NCBI GenBank assembly: GCA_019454045.1
Contig: SKCR01010148.1
Location: forward strand, 992,001-1,056,000
Origin: Zanthoxylum bungeanum
Taxonomy: Eukaryota > Streptophyta > Magnoliopsida > Sapindales > Rutaceae
Length of the DNA: 64,000 nt
Reading direction: 5' to 3'
The notes beneath the pieces are model-generated. The model searched no databases and was not told where the DNA came from. It worked only from the letters and a program-made list of their open reading frames with translations. Both the position numbers and the translations under genes were made by a program. Numbering within the stretch: the stretch's first letter is position 1; the number at the start of each line of letters is the position of its first letter. Positions 42,762 to 55,441 of this stretch are shown here, one piece after another.

Positions 42762-45150
42762 TGTAGGGATTTTATTGCGGATATCCGGTAACGCAGCGGA
42801 AACAGTGGAAAATCAAATTTCCGATTTCAAAACTTTTTCTCGGATTAATTAAATAAACTTATTTATTTAATTTTCCAATATTCAAATTATGAAATATTAC
42901 ACAAGAAATCAATTTTTGTGTAATTACCAAATTACCCCAAAACTTTGTATTTTGTTCATTTTAGTCCGAAATTGTTCAAATCAATTTTGGATGATTCTAA
43001 ATCATTTCTAAGATGAATTTAACATGTCCTAAATGTCAAAACACAAAGAGCAACAAAAAACCCAATTTTTCCTTCAAGGCCGTGAACCTCCTAGAAGCAC
43101 ATTAATGTGCATTTTGCACTTCCAAAGTTCAAAACACATCCAAATGAAATCCAATCAACATGATATTTTATATGCATCATATACACATCCAAATACACCA
43201 TATAAATGAAAATCCCCAAATTTGGAAGTGGTCTTAAACCCTAAGTTTTCAATTTCTTCAAATTGGACAAATTAGACCAAATTGGTTAAATCAATTACTT
43301 CAATCATGTTTCTTCCATCAAAATCAAGTCTCAACACAATGAAACAAATATAGAACAATTCTAGGTCATTTAAGAGTGGGTCAATAACTCTAGAATGGCA
43401 ACAAGGTTCTAAAACAATGAAAAGAATGCTTATTACTACACTAGTAACATTCTTCCAACTTCATACATGCTTAACCCCTTCATCAAACTTTCATCCATAA
43501 AAAACACAAAGAATAAAGAATAGAAAAACTTAAGAACATCACCAAGTGAAGCCCACAACAAGAGGAACAATTTACTCTCTAATGGAAGGTTGGAAATACT
43601 TACTAAATTCCAAGCTTTTCTTTGATTTTCTCTCTACCTTCTTTGCTTTGTTTTAATGGAGTTTGATAAAGTGTATTAGGTTATGCAAACCCTAAAATAA
43701 ATGAAACAATATACTTGCTCACAATTTTGCCTTGGCCGAAATTGGCTAGAAAAAAAATCAAGACATTTTGTTTTCATTTCATTTGAATTTCAATTTGCCA
43801 ACTTGTTAAAATGATCATTACACTTTAATGATAATTTCAACCAAGTCAACAATTGCAACTTATCATTTAAAACAAATATCATACTTAAAATATCTATACT
43901 TTAATTAATTTAATCATTTAACAATTAAATAATTAATTAATTAATTAAATACAAGTATTAAATATATGTATAATATTTACACTAAATATTAAATACATAT
44001 ATTCATTTATGATATTAGTCAAATATCTCAATTTGACAATTAATTCATGTGTATTTGAATTAATCAAGCATTAAATGCAAATACACAAAAATTAAGGAAA
44101 TGACTATCAGGTCCCTACACATGTATTTTGCGTTTAACCTTTAAACGACTTTATAAATAATCAATATTATTTATAAATGTTGCCCTAGTGCTCTACGAGT
44201 ATATTTAATTAGAGAGACTCTATATATTCAGGCATATCCGTCACGAAATCTAATTTCGTGTCCATAATTTATCCATCCGTAAATTATGACGATCACGGAT
44301 AAACTCACTGAATCATACAGGTCGAGGTCATGGCAAATGTATAATTCCTCTGTCACAGGTGTCCGGATAAATCCCAGAGATATAGATGTAAACGTCAAAT
44401 CTCTATAGAGATTATCCAGTCGACTATTCTATTAGCAATCTCAAAAAGAACATTTAGAACTAACTTCTAAATTGTACCACGGGCCCATGGTTTTTATCTG
44501 ATTGCTAATCATATTGACTACCTATGCTCTGATACACAGAACTGACGGATCCTATCTCGATACACACAGGACACCCTGAGGACCTATCTACACCCAACGA
44601 AAGGCTGAAGTCTGATCTAATAGATCGGTGACTTGACTGCCATCTAAGTGTAGAAGATGTCTCATGTGCCCACAGTGGCATCTCAAGTCTAAGAATCACA
44701 AGTGCTACTCAACCCGATAAGATTCTTATTGACGTTGTGTGTACCATCCATTAAGAATCTTCGGTGAGTCGTTTAGTGTTTATCCGCTATAAATACCTAC
44801 ACGTCTATACTAGTCTCCAAGACTTATGGTTCATTGAGAAACCATTGGAATCATATATTCCAGTATACGACATGTACCGGTCTCAACGGGTTTACTATAC
44901 TGACCAAGTAGTGTAAACCTTGACCAGGAACTGTCTGAGAATGACAACGTCATGATACAACTCAATGAAAGTTGCGACGGTTTTGCAACTGCAACATGAC
45001 TAGTCATTCTAAGGTCATTACGTCTTTACCATATTAAAAGATAGATTATATTATAGAAACTGCATATATTATTCAAAATAATAAGGTTTTACAGAAGTAT
45101 TCATAAAGAAATACAACCGGGAATTGGCGCTCTGAGCACCAACCCCAACA
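42762..45150 (-). repeat. Copia LTR1 (3' LTR on minus strand)
   Basis: 2389 bp, plus-strand ends TGTAGGGATT and ACCCCAACA, near-identical to LTR2. The shared CGCAGCGGAAA motif near the plus-strand start also occurs in the solo LTR at 60568-62499, indicating related families. Confidence 0.93.
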
Positions 45151-45166
45151 AAAACTCTCACTTGCT

Positions 45167-46956
45167 CTAATGCCAATAACGATTGTATCTAATACCCCTC
45201 GACTCCACGTGTTTATCAAACAGCTTCAGAGGTATGGCTTTCGTCAGCGGGTCTGCTACATTATCTTCACTCGGTACCTTGCACATGACAATATCCCCTC
45301 GCGACACAACCTCTCGAATGATGTGGTATTTGCGTTCCACATGTTTCGACTTCTGATGCGCCCTCGGTTCCTTTGCTTGCGCAATGGCTCGAATATTATC
45401 ACAGTATAACGAAATCACATTCTCGATACTGGGGATAACTCCCAATTCTGTGACAAAGTTCTTTATCCACACAGCCTCTTTTGTAGCTTCAGAAGCTGCA
45501 ATATATATTCCGCCTCAGTGGTGGAATCTGCTGTCGATCCCTATTTGGAACTCTGCCAACAAACTGCACCTCCGGTAAGGTAAGGGTAATACGAATCCAG
45601 AATCCGTATACCCGTTAACTTGCAGTTCGTTTCCTCCATAAATTATTAATTTATCCTTAGTACCTTTAAGATACTTGAGGATATGTTTAACGACCATCCA
45701 ATGGTCATTACCTGGATTGGACTGATATCTACTAGTTACGCTAACAGCGAAACTGATATTAGGCCTTGTACATAACATGACATATATTATACTACCCAAA
45801 CACGAAGCATAAGGTTGGTTAGACATTCTAACCTTCTCATCTTCTGTTTTTGGACTCATCTTCTTAGAAAGATGAATCTTATGTCTGAACGGTATGTTTG
45901 TTGCCTTACAGTTACAAAATTATACCGTTCCAAGATCTTATCTATGTACGTTGATTGTGATAACCCAATCAGCCTTATTTGTCTATCTCTATAGAGTTTT
46001 ATCCATAAAACATAGGAAGCTTCTCCCAGGTCCTTCATGGAGAAATTCTTACAGAGGTACGCTTTGATGCTTTGTAACATACCTAAATCATTCTCAATGA
46101 TTAGGATGTCATCAACATATAGGACTAAAAATACGATCATGCTCCCACTGGCCTTCTAATACACACAGGATTCTTTTGAATTCTTGAGAAAACCAGACGA
46201 TCTAATAATCTCATCGAATCAAAGATTCCAACTTCGTGAAGCTTGTTTAAGTCCATAAATGGACTTCTTAAGCTTACATATCATACCCGAGTTTTCGCTG
46301 TATGCAAAACCTTCCGGCTGTTCCATATAGATTTCTTCATCAATAAATCCATTTAGAAAAGCCGTTTTGACATCCATTTTCCAAATCTCATAATCATGAT
46401 ACGCAGTTATAGAAAGCAAAATCCGGATAGACTTAAGCATTGCTACTGGTGAAAAAGTTTCATCGTAGTCGACGTCAGGTCACTGCGTGTAACCTTTTGC
46501 TATCAGTCGGGCCTTGTAAGTTTCAACCTTACCATCAGGCCCGCGCTTCCTCTTGTAAACCCATTTACAACCGATAGGAACAATTCCTTCGAGAAGCGGA
46601 ACCAAGTCCCAAACTTGATTCTCATGCATTGAGTCTAACTCGGATTTCATGGCACTTTGCCATTTCACAGAGTCGGTGTCCAACATCGATTCTCTATAGG
46701 TGAAAGGATCAGTCTCTTCAACTAAGAGAACATCTAGACTCTTTTCTTGTATCAAATACAAGCGTTCAGGAGGTCTAGATACCCTTTCTGACCTACAGAG
46801 TATGTGTGTCGAAGTACTTTCATCTACTTCAACTTCAGGTTCCTCTGTTGGTTCATTATTTTCAGGTTGGACTTCATCAAGTTTAACATGTCTATGATTA
46901 CCACCTTTTGACAAAAATTCTACTTTTAGAAATTTTACGAAGCGAGCTATGAACAA
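45167..46956 (-). pseudogene. Copia reverse transcriptase and RNase H (broken)
   Basis: The minus-strand reading from 46956 shows LDSMHENQVWDLVP and GCKWVYKRKRGPDGKVE (start of RT), IWKMDVKTAFLNGF and KSIYGLKQASRSW (46440-46219), YVDDILII (about 46110, catalytic Asp pair) and SNQPYASCLGSIIYVM (about 45820); the RNase H end NIRAIAQAKEPRAHQKSKHV falls at 45472-45167. Frame breaks occur near 46480, 46150-46220, 45860 and 45520. The second partial copy is at 53987-55077. Confidence 0.85.
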
Positions 46957-46959
46957 ATT

Positions 46960-47613
46960 TCAATGCTCGGTATCATAGAACAGATATCCCCTCGTATTCG
47001 AATGATATCCGACAAACCTAAACTTTTTCCCTCGAGGCGAAAGTTTATCTTGCTGAGTCACCCTAACATAGGCAGGACAACCCCAAACCTTAATGTAACT
47101 AAGATTTGGTCTCCTACTGAACCATATCTCATATGGTGTCGTAGGAACATCTTTTGAATGAATCTTATTCAATAGATGTGCAGCTGTTAAAACAGAGTAG
47201 CCCCATAAATAATAGGGCAAATCTGTGAAACTCAACATCGATTGGACCATATCCAATAAAGTCCGATTTCTCCTCTCAGATACTTCATTGTGTTGTGGAG
47301 TACCTGAAGGAGTATATTGAGCGAGAATCATATTCTCCTTAATATAATCCATGAACTCACCACTCATATATTCACCGCCTCGATCAGATCGAAGGCATTT
47401 AATATATTGTCCAGTTTGTTTTTCTACTTCATTTCGGAATTCTTTGAATTTTTCAAAGGTTTCCGATTTATGTCGCATCAAATACACATAACCGTACCGT
47501 GAAAAATCATCAGTAAAGGTAACGAAGTACGAATAACCACTGTGAGTAGTCTGACTTAGTGGACCACATACATCAGAATGTACGAGTTCTAGTAAGTTAG
47601 TGGCCGGTGTAAC
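46960..47613 (-). pseudogene. Copia integrase core (downstream part)
   Basis: The minus-strand frame contains LRSDRGGEYMSGEF (second catalytic Asp), PSGTPQHNEVSERRNRT (catalytic Glu region) and YLWGYSVLTAAHLLN. Between 47487 and 47613 the frame upstream of the annotated Met carries ELVHSDVCGPLS, the first catalytic Asp region. The reading is cut at 47613 by solo LTR copy 3; the N-terminal part continues at 49391. Confidence 0.85.
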
Positions 47614-49390
47614 TGATGAGTGATAAATGTATCACTATTTCCCACTCATTTAACTTAATATTTTGTATAGTTTCTTGAGTTTTGTGAATATTTTGATGTG
47701 TTTTGTGTTATTTTGTAGATAAATAAAGTTTCAGGACATTCTGGAGGTGATTTGAAGCAAAACTGTGAAATTTGGTGAAATTTGGCAAAAAGGGTATTTT
47801 GGTAATTTTGGACGTCCCGACACAAATTTTGGTAATTTTGGACATCCCGACACCAAAATAAAGTTTCAAGACATTCTGGAGGTGATTTGGAGCAAAACTG
47901 TGAAATTTAACGAAAAATGTATTTTGGTAATTTTGGGCGTCCAGACACCGAGGGTATTTTGGTAATTGCACCACCATGCCACATGTCAAAGATTCAACGA
48001 GCCGTCATTTTTAGCACACCATGCCACGTGTCGAAAATTCAGCGATCCAAAAAAAATAATAATAAAAAAATAAAAATCAGAAAAATAATAAAAAAATCAA
48101 AAATAAAAAAATAATAATAAAAAATTAGATTTTTTTGCCTATAAATAGATTTCGAATTTTTCGTTTCAAATGTACCAAATCCTCTGTAAATACTTATATA
48201 ATAAAGAGTTCTTCATATTTTCTTCTTTTATTCAGTTTTATTTACGCTTTGTAGTAGTAATTCTATCCATCTATGAGGGGGTAACTTCTCTATGCTGAGG
48301 TAATGAGGTAATACTTTTACTTTTGCTATTTAGATTAATCTCTCTTTAAAATAATATATAAACTACTTAAAATCTGAATTAATAAAGGATACCACTATTC
48401 TGGACGGTTGGTTTAAGTTTATATTTTTGTTCCGCCTTATGGCTGGTATATTTGAATTTGACTTAATCAGGATACCGCCATTCCGGACGGTTGGTTTAAA
48501 ATATCACAAGATTATATATTATATTATGGGAGATATCTAAATAGTAAATAGTAGAAGTTAATTCCTTTTACCTTAGCATTTCTTTTTATTACTTTTCAGC
48601 AATTTCATTTTCTGTCTTTTAAGTTTATATCAACTTTAGTTATGTGTTGTAACTAAGTTAAATATCTAGGGTTGTGATAAAATCTAATATCACCGGATTT
48701 AAAAAGGGTTAGATTATAGTTTGGGTAATTAAAGAATTATTTGTTGAGTCATAACCTTAATGTCTTTTTATTAACTTATCACTAATAAAATTGATTAGAT
48801 AAAACTTAAAATGAACTAGACATAGAGATTTTAAGTTTAAAGACCTTATACTCAACAACCCACGATCTTCTTTAAGGATAGATAACCCTTTAATAGATTT
48901 CCTTACAGGATAGACATATACCTGTCGGGCGGGGGTAGTCATAATTGGAATTCAATCTTAATGAATCTAGGTAATTTAATTGACATAGACATATGGTTCA
49001 ATTTGATTATTCTAGGTATTTGTAAATGACCATCGGAAGAGGATTTTACATAATGTAGTGTTCCAGATTAATAATTCAATATTTTACCTAACTATGATAT
49101 AATCACTTCATCTTTTAAAAGATATTAGAAAGATTAACAACCATAGATCTTTGAGTCTTTTATTTTCCTTAGTATTTTCTTTTGTCTTTTTATTTATTTA
49201 TTTATTTAGCGAATTTACAAAGCAGATCATTTCAAGCAATCATTCACTTCACCCTCAATTAGATATTTGTAAATAAATAGTATCAACAACTAATAACAAT
49301 AGTAGGAATTAAGTCCTCGTGGGATCGATATTTTTATATTACTTGAACGATATGTGCGCTTGCGTTATACGTGTATGTTTACGCCGGTCA
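47614..49390 (+). mobile_element. Solo LTR, family S, copy 3 (inside copia integrase)
   Basis: A 1777-bp unit from TGATGAGTGATA to CGCCGGTCA, opposite in orientation to the copia element. The flanks (GTAAC at 47609-47613, TGTAC at 49391-49395) form only an imperfect target duplication. It shares the TATA box (48140-48147) and end with copies 1 and 2 but has lost the TCGCGA palindromes and all but one CACGTG motif. It carries an internal duplication of about 145 bp (47725-47945) built around AAAGTTTCA(G/A)GACATTCTGG. Confidence 0.8.
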
Positions 49391-49569
49391 TGTACAACAC
49401 CAGAAAATGGGGCTTTGGTCATCTTACCCTGAATACAAGATTCACAAGTTGGATAAGATTCAATGGAAAGATCTGGTATCAAACCATTCCTAACCAATTG
49501 GGTAAGGCATTTAACGCATATGTGACCCAGCCGCATATGCCAAAGTTCAGTATTATTAATTACAGGCAA
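49391..49569 (-). pseudogene. Copia integrase zinc-binding N-terminus
   Basis: ELWHMRLGHICVKCL with CESCIQGKMTKAPFSG gives the H-x-H and C-x2-C ligands of the copia integrase N-terminal domain. It is separated from the core by solo LTR copy 3. The last residues of the open frame before 49391 belong to the inserted LTR. Confidence 0.82.
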
Positions 49570-49584
49570 ACTACGTTTATTAAC

Positions 49585-49980
49585 TCAAGTATTTAAAATA
49601 TCTTTTGAAGTTTGCAATGTATAATGACCATGCTGGTTTGGACAACAAAGGATTTGAATATTACTTTTATCATATAAATATAAAGAACAGTTCTTAATAT
49701 TAATACAAAAGCCTTTTGTATCTAATACAAAAAGTAATATAATATTAGCTACACATCCAGGCACAAAATGGCAATCATTTAACAAAATTGTCTCATTCGG
49801 CAATAAGATCTTCCATACTCCCATTGCAACTGCATCCAGAGAGTCTCCACTCCCGAATCGCAACCGCATCTCTCCAGGATTCAGTTTTCTACTTTCCTTC
49901 AGCATCTGCAACGAATTGCAAATGTGAATGGGACAAGCAGAATCTAAAATCCAGTTGGATGTAATGGCTTTACAAGCCAA
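49585..49980 (-). pseudogene. Copia protease region
   Basis: NWILDSACPIHICNS holds the active-site Asp-Ser-Ala; most copia proteases have DSG, so DSA is a possible weakening change. CHFVPGC and the LYLYDKSNI segment follow in the expected order ahead of the integrase. Confidence 0.78.
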
Positions 49981-50040
49981 AGATATATCAATAACTGGAA
50001 AAATAAATGTACTCGATATAGATGCTCTCTCCCTCCTCAG

Positions 50041-50824
50041 CTGGGCTATTTAGTCAGGACAGATCCTTTTCCAGTGCCCGACTTTGCTGCAGTGATGGCA
50101 CTTGTCTTCATAAGCCCTTTTGGGCTTAGCTATCTTTGCATGTGGTTGAGGACCGAAACCATTCTTCTTCTTTCCTTTCTTTTTCTTTCCTTTTGGCCAG
50201 GCCTGGGAAGAAGCAGAAATAGAAGTGGTTCTCGGAGGGCGAGTCGATACTCCCTTCTTGAGGTCCTCCTCCGCCGTGAGCAACATCCTATGTAACTCAT
50301 GGTAGGTACATATAGTCCCGTTCATGTTGAAGTACATCACGAACTAACGATAAGAAGCTGAGAGAGAACCAAGAATGACACTCCTACCGAGAATGTCATT
50401 CAGAATGAGATTATGTTGCCTCAATTGATCGATCAAATCGATCATTTGAAGAACATGCGGGCTAACAGCTTGCCCCTCATCCAATCGCGCATGGAACAGT
50501 TCCATTGCGACCTTGTGAACAACTACTTGTTCTTGGTTCTCAAACGATTGTCTTAATCGTGTCATCATAGTATAGGCATCTGACATGCCATAATACTGTT
50601 TCTTGAGTCCCGGTGAAAGCGAACTTAAGATGGAAGACTTCGCGTTCCTCCGGTGAAGCGTCCTCTGCCACAGCAAGGGGCAGTGGACCCTCAAGAACAT
50701 ATCTCAACCTCTCGGAATCGAGGACAATCCTCAAATCCAGATCCCAATCAGCGAAGTTCTCTGCGCCTTTAAGTTTGTTCGCATCAAGCATACGCGCAAA
50801 CTGATTAGTGGATGGTACCGCCAT
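50041..50824 (-). pseudogene. Copia gag
   Basis: Starts at ATG 50824 (MAVPSTNQFARMLDANKL) and includes NFADWDLDLRIVL, the typical UBN2-type gag opening. The middle part (LRQSFENQEQVVVHKVAMEL) is in another frame, and the C-terminal part (50340-50050) has a Lys-rich segment and the zinc knuckle CHHCSKVGHWKRIC. Frame breaks lie near 50600 and 50345. It is preceded on the minus strand by the primer-binding site and LTR2. Confidence 0.8.
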
Positions 50825-50899
50825 CGCAAATCTATCATATAGATCATGAAAAATGGTTAGCATAAAATAAGCAGTTTCATATAATATATAAAGCATAAA

Positions 50900-51568
50900 C
50901 TAGATCATGGATTTTTAATCTAAAAATGCCCCTCCCACTAAATCATGCAATACTGTAATCCCCAACATAATACAAAGATTTAATAATTAAATTAAATACA
51001 AAAAGTGAAAAGTGGATCCGTGAATATATTTTAGCTCACAGCAGAGGCACGGTATTGCCTACGTATATTCATCAGGTAGACAACTCATTTGTCAATCACT
51101 CACTAGTGACTCCTGGGTTTCCGGTCCTGGTCGTTTCTCATTGTCGCTGCTAAGGCAGGCCCACAAGGAGACGTACCAAGGTTAGAGTCGTCAATGATAA
51201 AATCAAGTTACTTGCGTAACCTTGACAACTAGGGCACGTTCAGGATTCCGCTTTCGCTTGAATTTATCTAGTATCTGATATACATCGGGTAAAAATAAAT
51301 CTCTATCGGCTACACCCTCACAGAAGAGGCACGGTCTCTGATGTAGTCACATAGAAATATTTATAAATCGTATTAACAAGACGGACCACATAACATGCAT
51401 CAAATACATAATTACATTTAAACCTTATTAATTAGGGATTTTACGCTAAGTGTCATACACTCAAAATCTAATCAAATTAGAATATAACATGCATGTATAA
51501 AGTCAAGAAAACATGATTAAACATTGAATTAAATGGCTAATCATATTAGGGGGCCTAGAATCAGACTC
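50900..51568 (-). other. Copia untranslated leader between primer site and gag
   Basis: About 670 bp without coding signal, between the primer-binding site (51569-51580) and the gag start. It probably holds packaging and dimerisation signals, but none could be identified. Confidence 0.5.
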
Positions 51569-51580
51569 GCTCTGATACCA
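51569..51580 (-). promoter_or_regulatory. Copia primer-binding site
   Basis: On the minus strand TGGTATCAGAGC, the standard site complementary to initiator Met-tRNA, three bases after the LTR2 end. Confidence 0.92.
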
Positions 51581-51583
51581 TTT

Positions 51584-53986
51584 TGTAGGGATTTTATTGC
51601 GGATATATGGTAACGCAGCGGAAATAGTGGAAAATCAAATTTTCCTATTTCAAAAATTTTTCTCGGATTAATTAAATAATTTTATTTATTTAATTTTCCA
51701 ATATTCAAATTATGAAATATTACACAAGAAATCAATTTTTTGTGTAATTACCAAATTACCCCAAAACTTTGCATTTTGTTCATTTTAGTCCGAAATTGTT
51801 CAAATCAATTTTGGATGATTCTAAATCATTTCTAAGATGAATTTAACATGTCCTAAATGTCAAAACACAAAGAGCAACAAAAAACCCAATTTTTCCTTCA
51901 AGGCCGTGAGCCTCCTAGAAGCACATTAATGTGCATTTTGCACTTCCAAAGTTCAAAACACATCCAAATGAAATCCAATCAACATGAGATTTTATATGAA
52001 TCATATACACATCCAAATACACCATATAAATGAAAATCCCCAAATTTGGAAGTGGTCTTAAACCCTAATTTTTCAATTTCTTCAAATTGGACAAATTAGA
52101 CCAAATTGGTTAAATCAATTACTTCAATCATGTTTCTTCCATCAAAATCAAGTCTCAACACAATGAAACAAATATAGAACAATTCTAGGTCATTTAATTG
52201 GGTCAATAACTCTAGAATGGCAACAAGGTTCTAAAACAATGAAAAGAATGCTTATTACTACACTAGTAACATTCTTCCAACTTCATACATGCTTAACCCC
52301 TTCATCAAACTTTCATCCATAAAAAACAAAAAGAATAAAGAATAGAAAACTTAAGAACATCACCAAGTGAAGCCCACAACAAGAGGAACAATTTACTCTC
52401 TAATGGAAGGTTGAAAATACTTACTAAATTCCAAGCTTTTCTTTGATTTTCTTTTTCTTTCTCTCTACCTTCTTTGCTTTTGTTTTAATGGAGTTTGATA
52501 AAGTGTATTAGGTTATGCAAACCCTAAAATAAATGAAACAATATATACTTGCTCACAATTTTGCCTTGGCCGAAATTGGCTAGAAAAAAAATCAAGACAT
52601 TTTGTTTTCATTTCAATTGAATTTCAATTTGCCAACTTGTTAAAATGATCATTACACTTTAATGATAATTTCAACCAAGTCAACAATTGCAACTTATCCA
52701 TTAAAACAAATATCATAACTTAAAATATCTATACTTTAATTAATTTAATCATTTAACAATTAAATAAATAATTAATTAATTAAATACAAATATATTAAAT
52801 AATGTATAATATTTACACTAAATATTAAATACATATATTCATTTATGATATTAGTCAAATATCTCAATTTGACAATTAATTCATGTGTATTTGAATTAAT
52901 CAAGCATTAAATGCAAATACACAAAAATTAAGGAAATGACTATCGGACCCTACACATGTATTTTGCGTTTAACCTTTAAACGACTTTATAAATAATCAAT
53001 ATTATTTATAAATGTTGCCCTAGTGCTCTACGAGTATATTTAATTAGTGAGACTCTTTAGATTCAGGCATATCCGTCACGGAATCTAATTTCGTGTCTAT
53101 AATTTATCCACCCGTAAATTATGACGATCACGGATAAACTCACTGAATCATACAGGTCGAGGTCATGGCAAATGTATAATTCCTCTGTCACAGGTGTCCG
53201 GATAAATCCCAGAGATATAGATTTAAACGTCAAATCTCTATAGAGATTATCCAGTCGACTATTCTATTAGCAATCTCAAAAAGAACATTTAGAACTAACT
53301 TCTAAATTGTACCACGGGCCCATGGTTTTTATCTGATTACTAATCATATGGACTACCTATGCTCTGATACACAGAACTGACGGATCCTATCTCGATACAC
53401 ACAGGACACCCTGAGGATCTATCTACACCCAACGAACATGCAGAAGTCTGATCTAAATAGATCGGTGACGTGACTGCCATCTAAGTGTAGAAGATATCTC
53501 ATGTGCCCACAGTGGCATCTCAAGTCTAAGAATCACAAGTGTTACTCAACCCGATAAGATTCTTATTGACGTTCGTGTACCATGCATTAAGAATCTTCGG
53601 TGAGTCGTTTAGTGTTTATCCGCTATAAATACCTACACATCTATACTAGTCTCCAAGACTTATGGTTCATTGAGAAACCATTGGAATCATATATTCCAGT
53701 ATAAGACATGTACCGGTCTCAACGAGTTTACTATACTGACCCAGTAGTGTAAACCTTGACCAGGAACTGTCTGAGAATGACAACGTCATGATACAACTCA
53801 ATGAAAGTTGCGACGCTTTTGCAACTGCACCATGACTAGTCATTCTAAGGTCATTACGTCTTTACCATATTAAAAGATAGATTATATTATAGAAACTGCA
53901 TATATTATTCAAAATAATAAGGTTTTACAGAAGTATTCATAAAGAAATACAACCGAGAATTGGCGCTCTGAGCACCAACCCCAACA
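51584..53986 (-). repeat. Copia LTR2 (central LTR)
   Basis: 2403 bp, plus-strand ends TGTAGGGATT and CCCCAACA; near-identical to LTR1. It acts as 5' LTR of the full internal region and as 3' LTR of the partial one. Confidence 0.93.
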
Positions 53987-55077
53987 AAAACTCTCACTTG
54001 CTCTAATGCCAATAACGATTGTATCTAATACTCATCGACTCCTCATGTTTATCAAACAGCTTTAGAGGTATGGCTTTCGTCAGCGGGTCTGCTACATTAT
54101 CTTCACTCGGTACCTTGCACATGACAATATCCCCTTCGCGACACAATCTCTCGAATGATGTGGTATTTACGTTCCACATGTTTCGACTTCTGATGCGCCC
54201 TCAGTTCCTTTGCTTGTGCAATGGCTCGAGTATTATCACAGTATAACGGAATCGCATTCTCGATACTTGGGACAACTCCCAATTCTGTGACAATGTTTTT
54301 TATCCACACAGCCTCTTTTACAGCTTCAGAAGCTGCAATATATTCTGCCTCAGTGGTGGAATCTGCTGTCGATCCCTGTTTGGAACTCTGCCAACAAACT
54401 GCACCTCTGTTAAGGGTAAATACGAATCCAGATGTAGACTTTCTATCATCGCGGTCCGATTGGAAATCAGAATCCGTATACCCGTTAACTTGCAGTTCGT
54501 TTCCTCCATAAATTATTAACTTATCCTTAGTACCTTTAAGATACTTGAGGATATGTTTAACAGTCATCCAATGATCATTACATGGATTGGACTGCTATCT
54601 ACTAGTTACGCTAACAACGAAACTGATATTAGGCCTTGTACATAACATGACATATATTATACTACCCAAACACGAAGCATAAGGTTGGTTAGACATTCTA
54701 ACATTCTCATCTTCTATTTTTGGACTCATCTTCTTAGAAAGATGAATTTTATGTCTGAACGGTATGTTTGTTGTCTTACAGTTACAAAAATTATACCGTT
54801 CCAAGATCTTATCTATGTACGTTGATTGGGATAACCCAATCAGCCTTATTTGTCTATCTCTATAGAGTTTTATCCATAAAACATAGGAAGCTTCTCCCAT
54901 GTCCTTCATGGAGAAATTCTTACAGAGGTACACTTTGACGCTTTGTAAGATACCTAAATCATTCCCAATGATTACAATGATTAGGATGTCATCAACATAT
55001 AGGACTAAAAATACGATCATGCTCCCACTAGCCTTCTGATACACACATGATTCTTCCGAATTCTTGAGAAAACCAGA
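53987..55077 (-). pseudogene. Partial second copia internal region (RT end and RNase H)
   Basis: Near-identical to 45151-46190. It includes the YVDDILI catalytic motif (about 54990; followed here by a short in-frame VI-type insertion), KNFSMKDMGEASYVLW, and the RNase H with TEAEYIAASEAVKEAVW (about 54340). It joins LTR3 directly at about 55077, so gag, protease, integrase and most of RT were deleted. Confidence 0.85.
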
Positions 55078-55360
55078 ATTCCAGTATACGACATGTACCG
55101 GTCTCAACGGGTTTACTATACTGACCAAGTAGTGTAAACCTTGACCAGGAACTGTCTGAGAATGACAACGTCATGATACAACTCAATGTCAGTTGCCACG
55201 CTTTTGCAACTGCACCATGACTAGTCATTACGTCTTTACCATATTAAAAGATAGATTATATTATAGAAACTGCATATATTATTCAAAATAATAAGGTTTT
55301 ACAGAAGTATTCATTAAGAAATACAACCAAGAATTGACGCTCTGAGCACCAACCCCAACA
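55078..55360 (-). repeat. Copia LTR3 (truncated)
   Basis: Matches the last ~290 bp (plus strand) of LTR1 from TTCCAGTATACGACATG to ACCCCAACA, followed by the CTACC target duplication. Confidence 0.88.
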
Positions 55361-55427
55361 CTACCACCCTGAATTCTACCTACATCAAGAAATTCACCTC
55401 GATTTCACTTCCAACTCAATCAAAGTG

Positions 55428-55441
55428 AATTTGGGGACAAT
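55428..55441 (+). promoter_or_regulatory. Polypurine tract of outer gypsy element
   Basis: GAATTTGGGGACAAT-type purine-rich tract directly before the 3' LTR, as usual for gypsy elements. Confidence 0.65.

Larger units (their letters stand above)
42762..55360 (-). mobile_element. Ty1/copia array: LTR-internal-LTR-partial internal-partial LTR
   Basis: On the minus strand: LTR1 42762-45150, internal region 45151-51583, LTR2 51584-53986, partial internal 53987-55077, partial LTR3 55078-55360. A perfect 5-bp target duplication CTACC (42757-42761, 55361-55365) brackets the whole array, so it derives from one insertion enlarged by unequal recombination and then shortened by internal deletion. Gene order gag-protease-integrase-RT-RNase H identifies copia. 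Solo LTR copy 3 interrupts the integrase. Confidence 0.88.
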
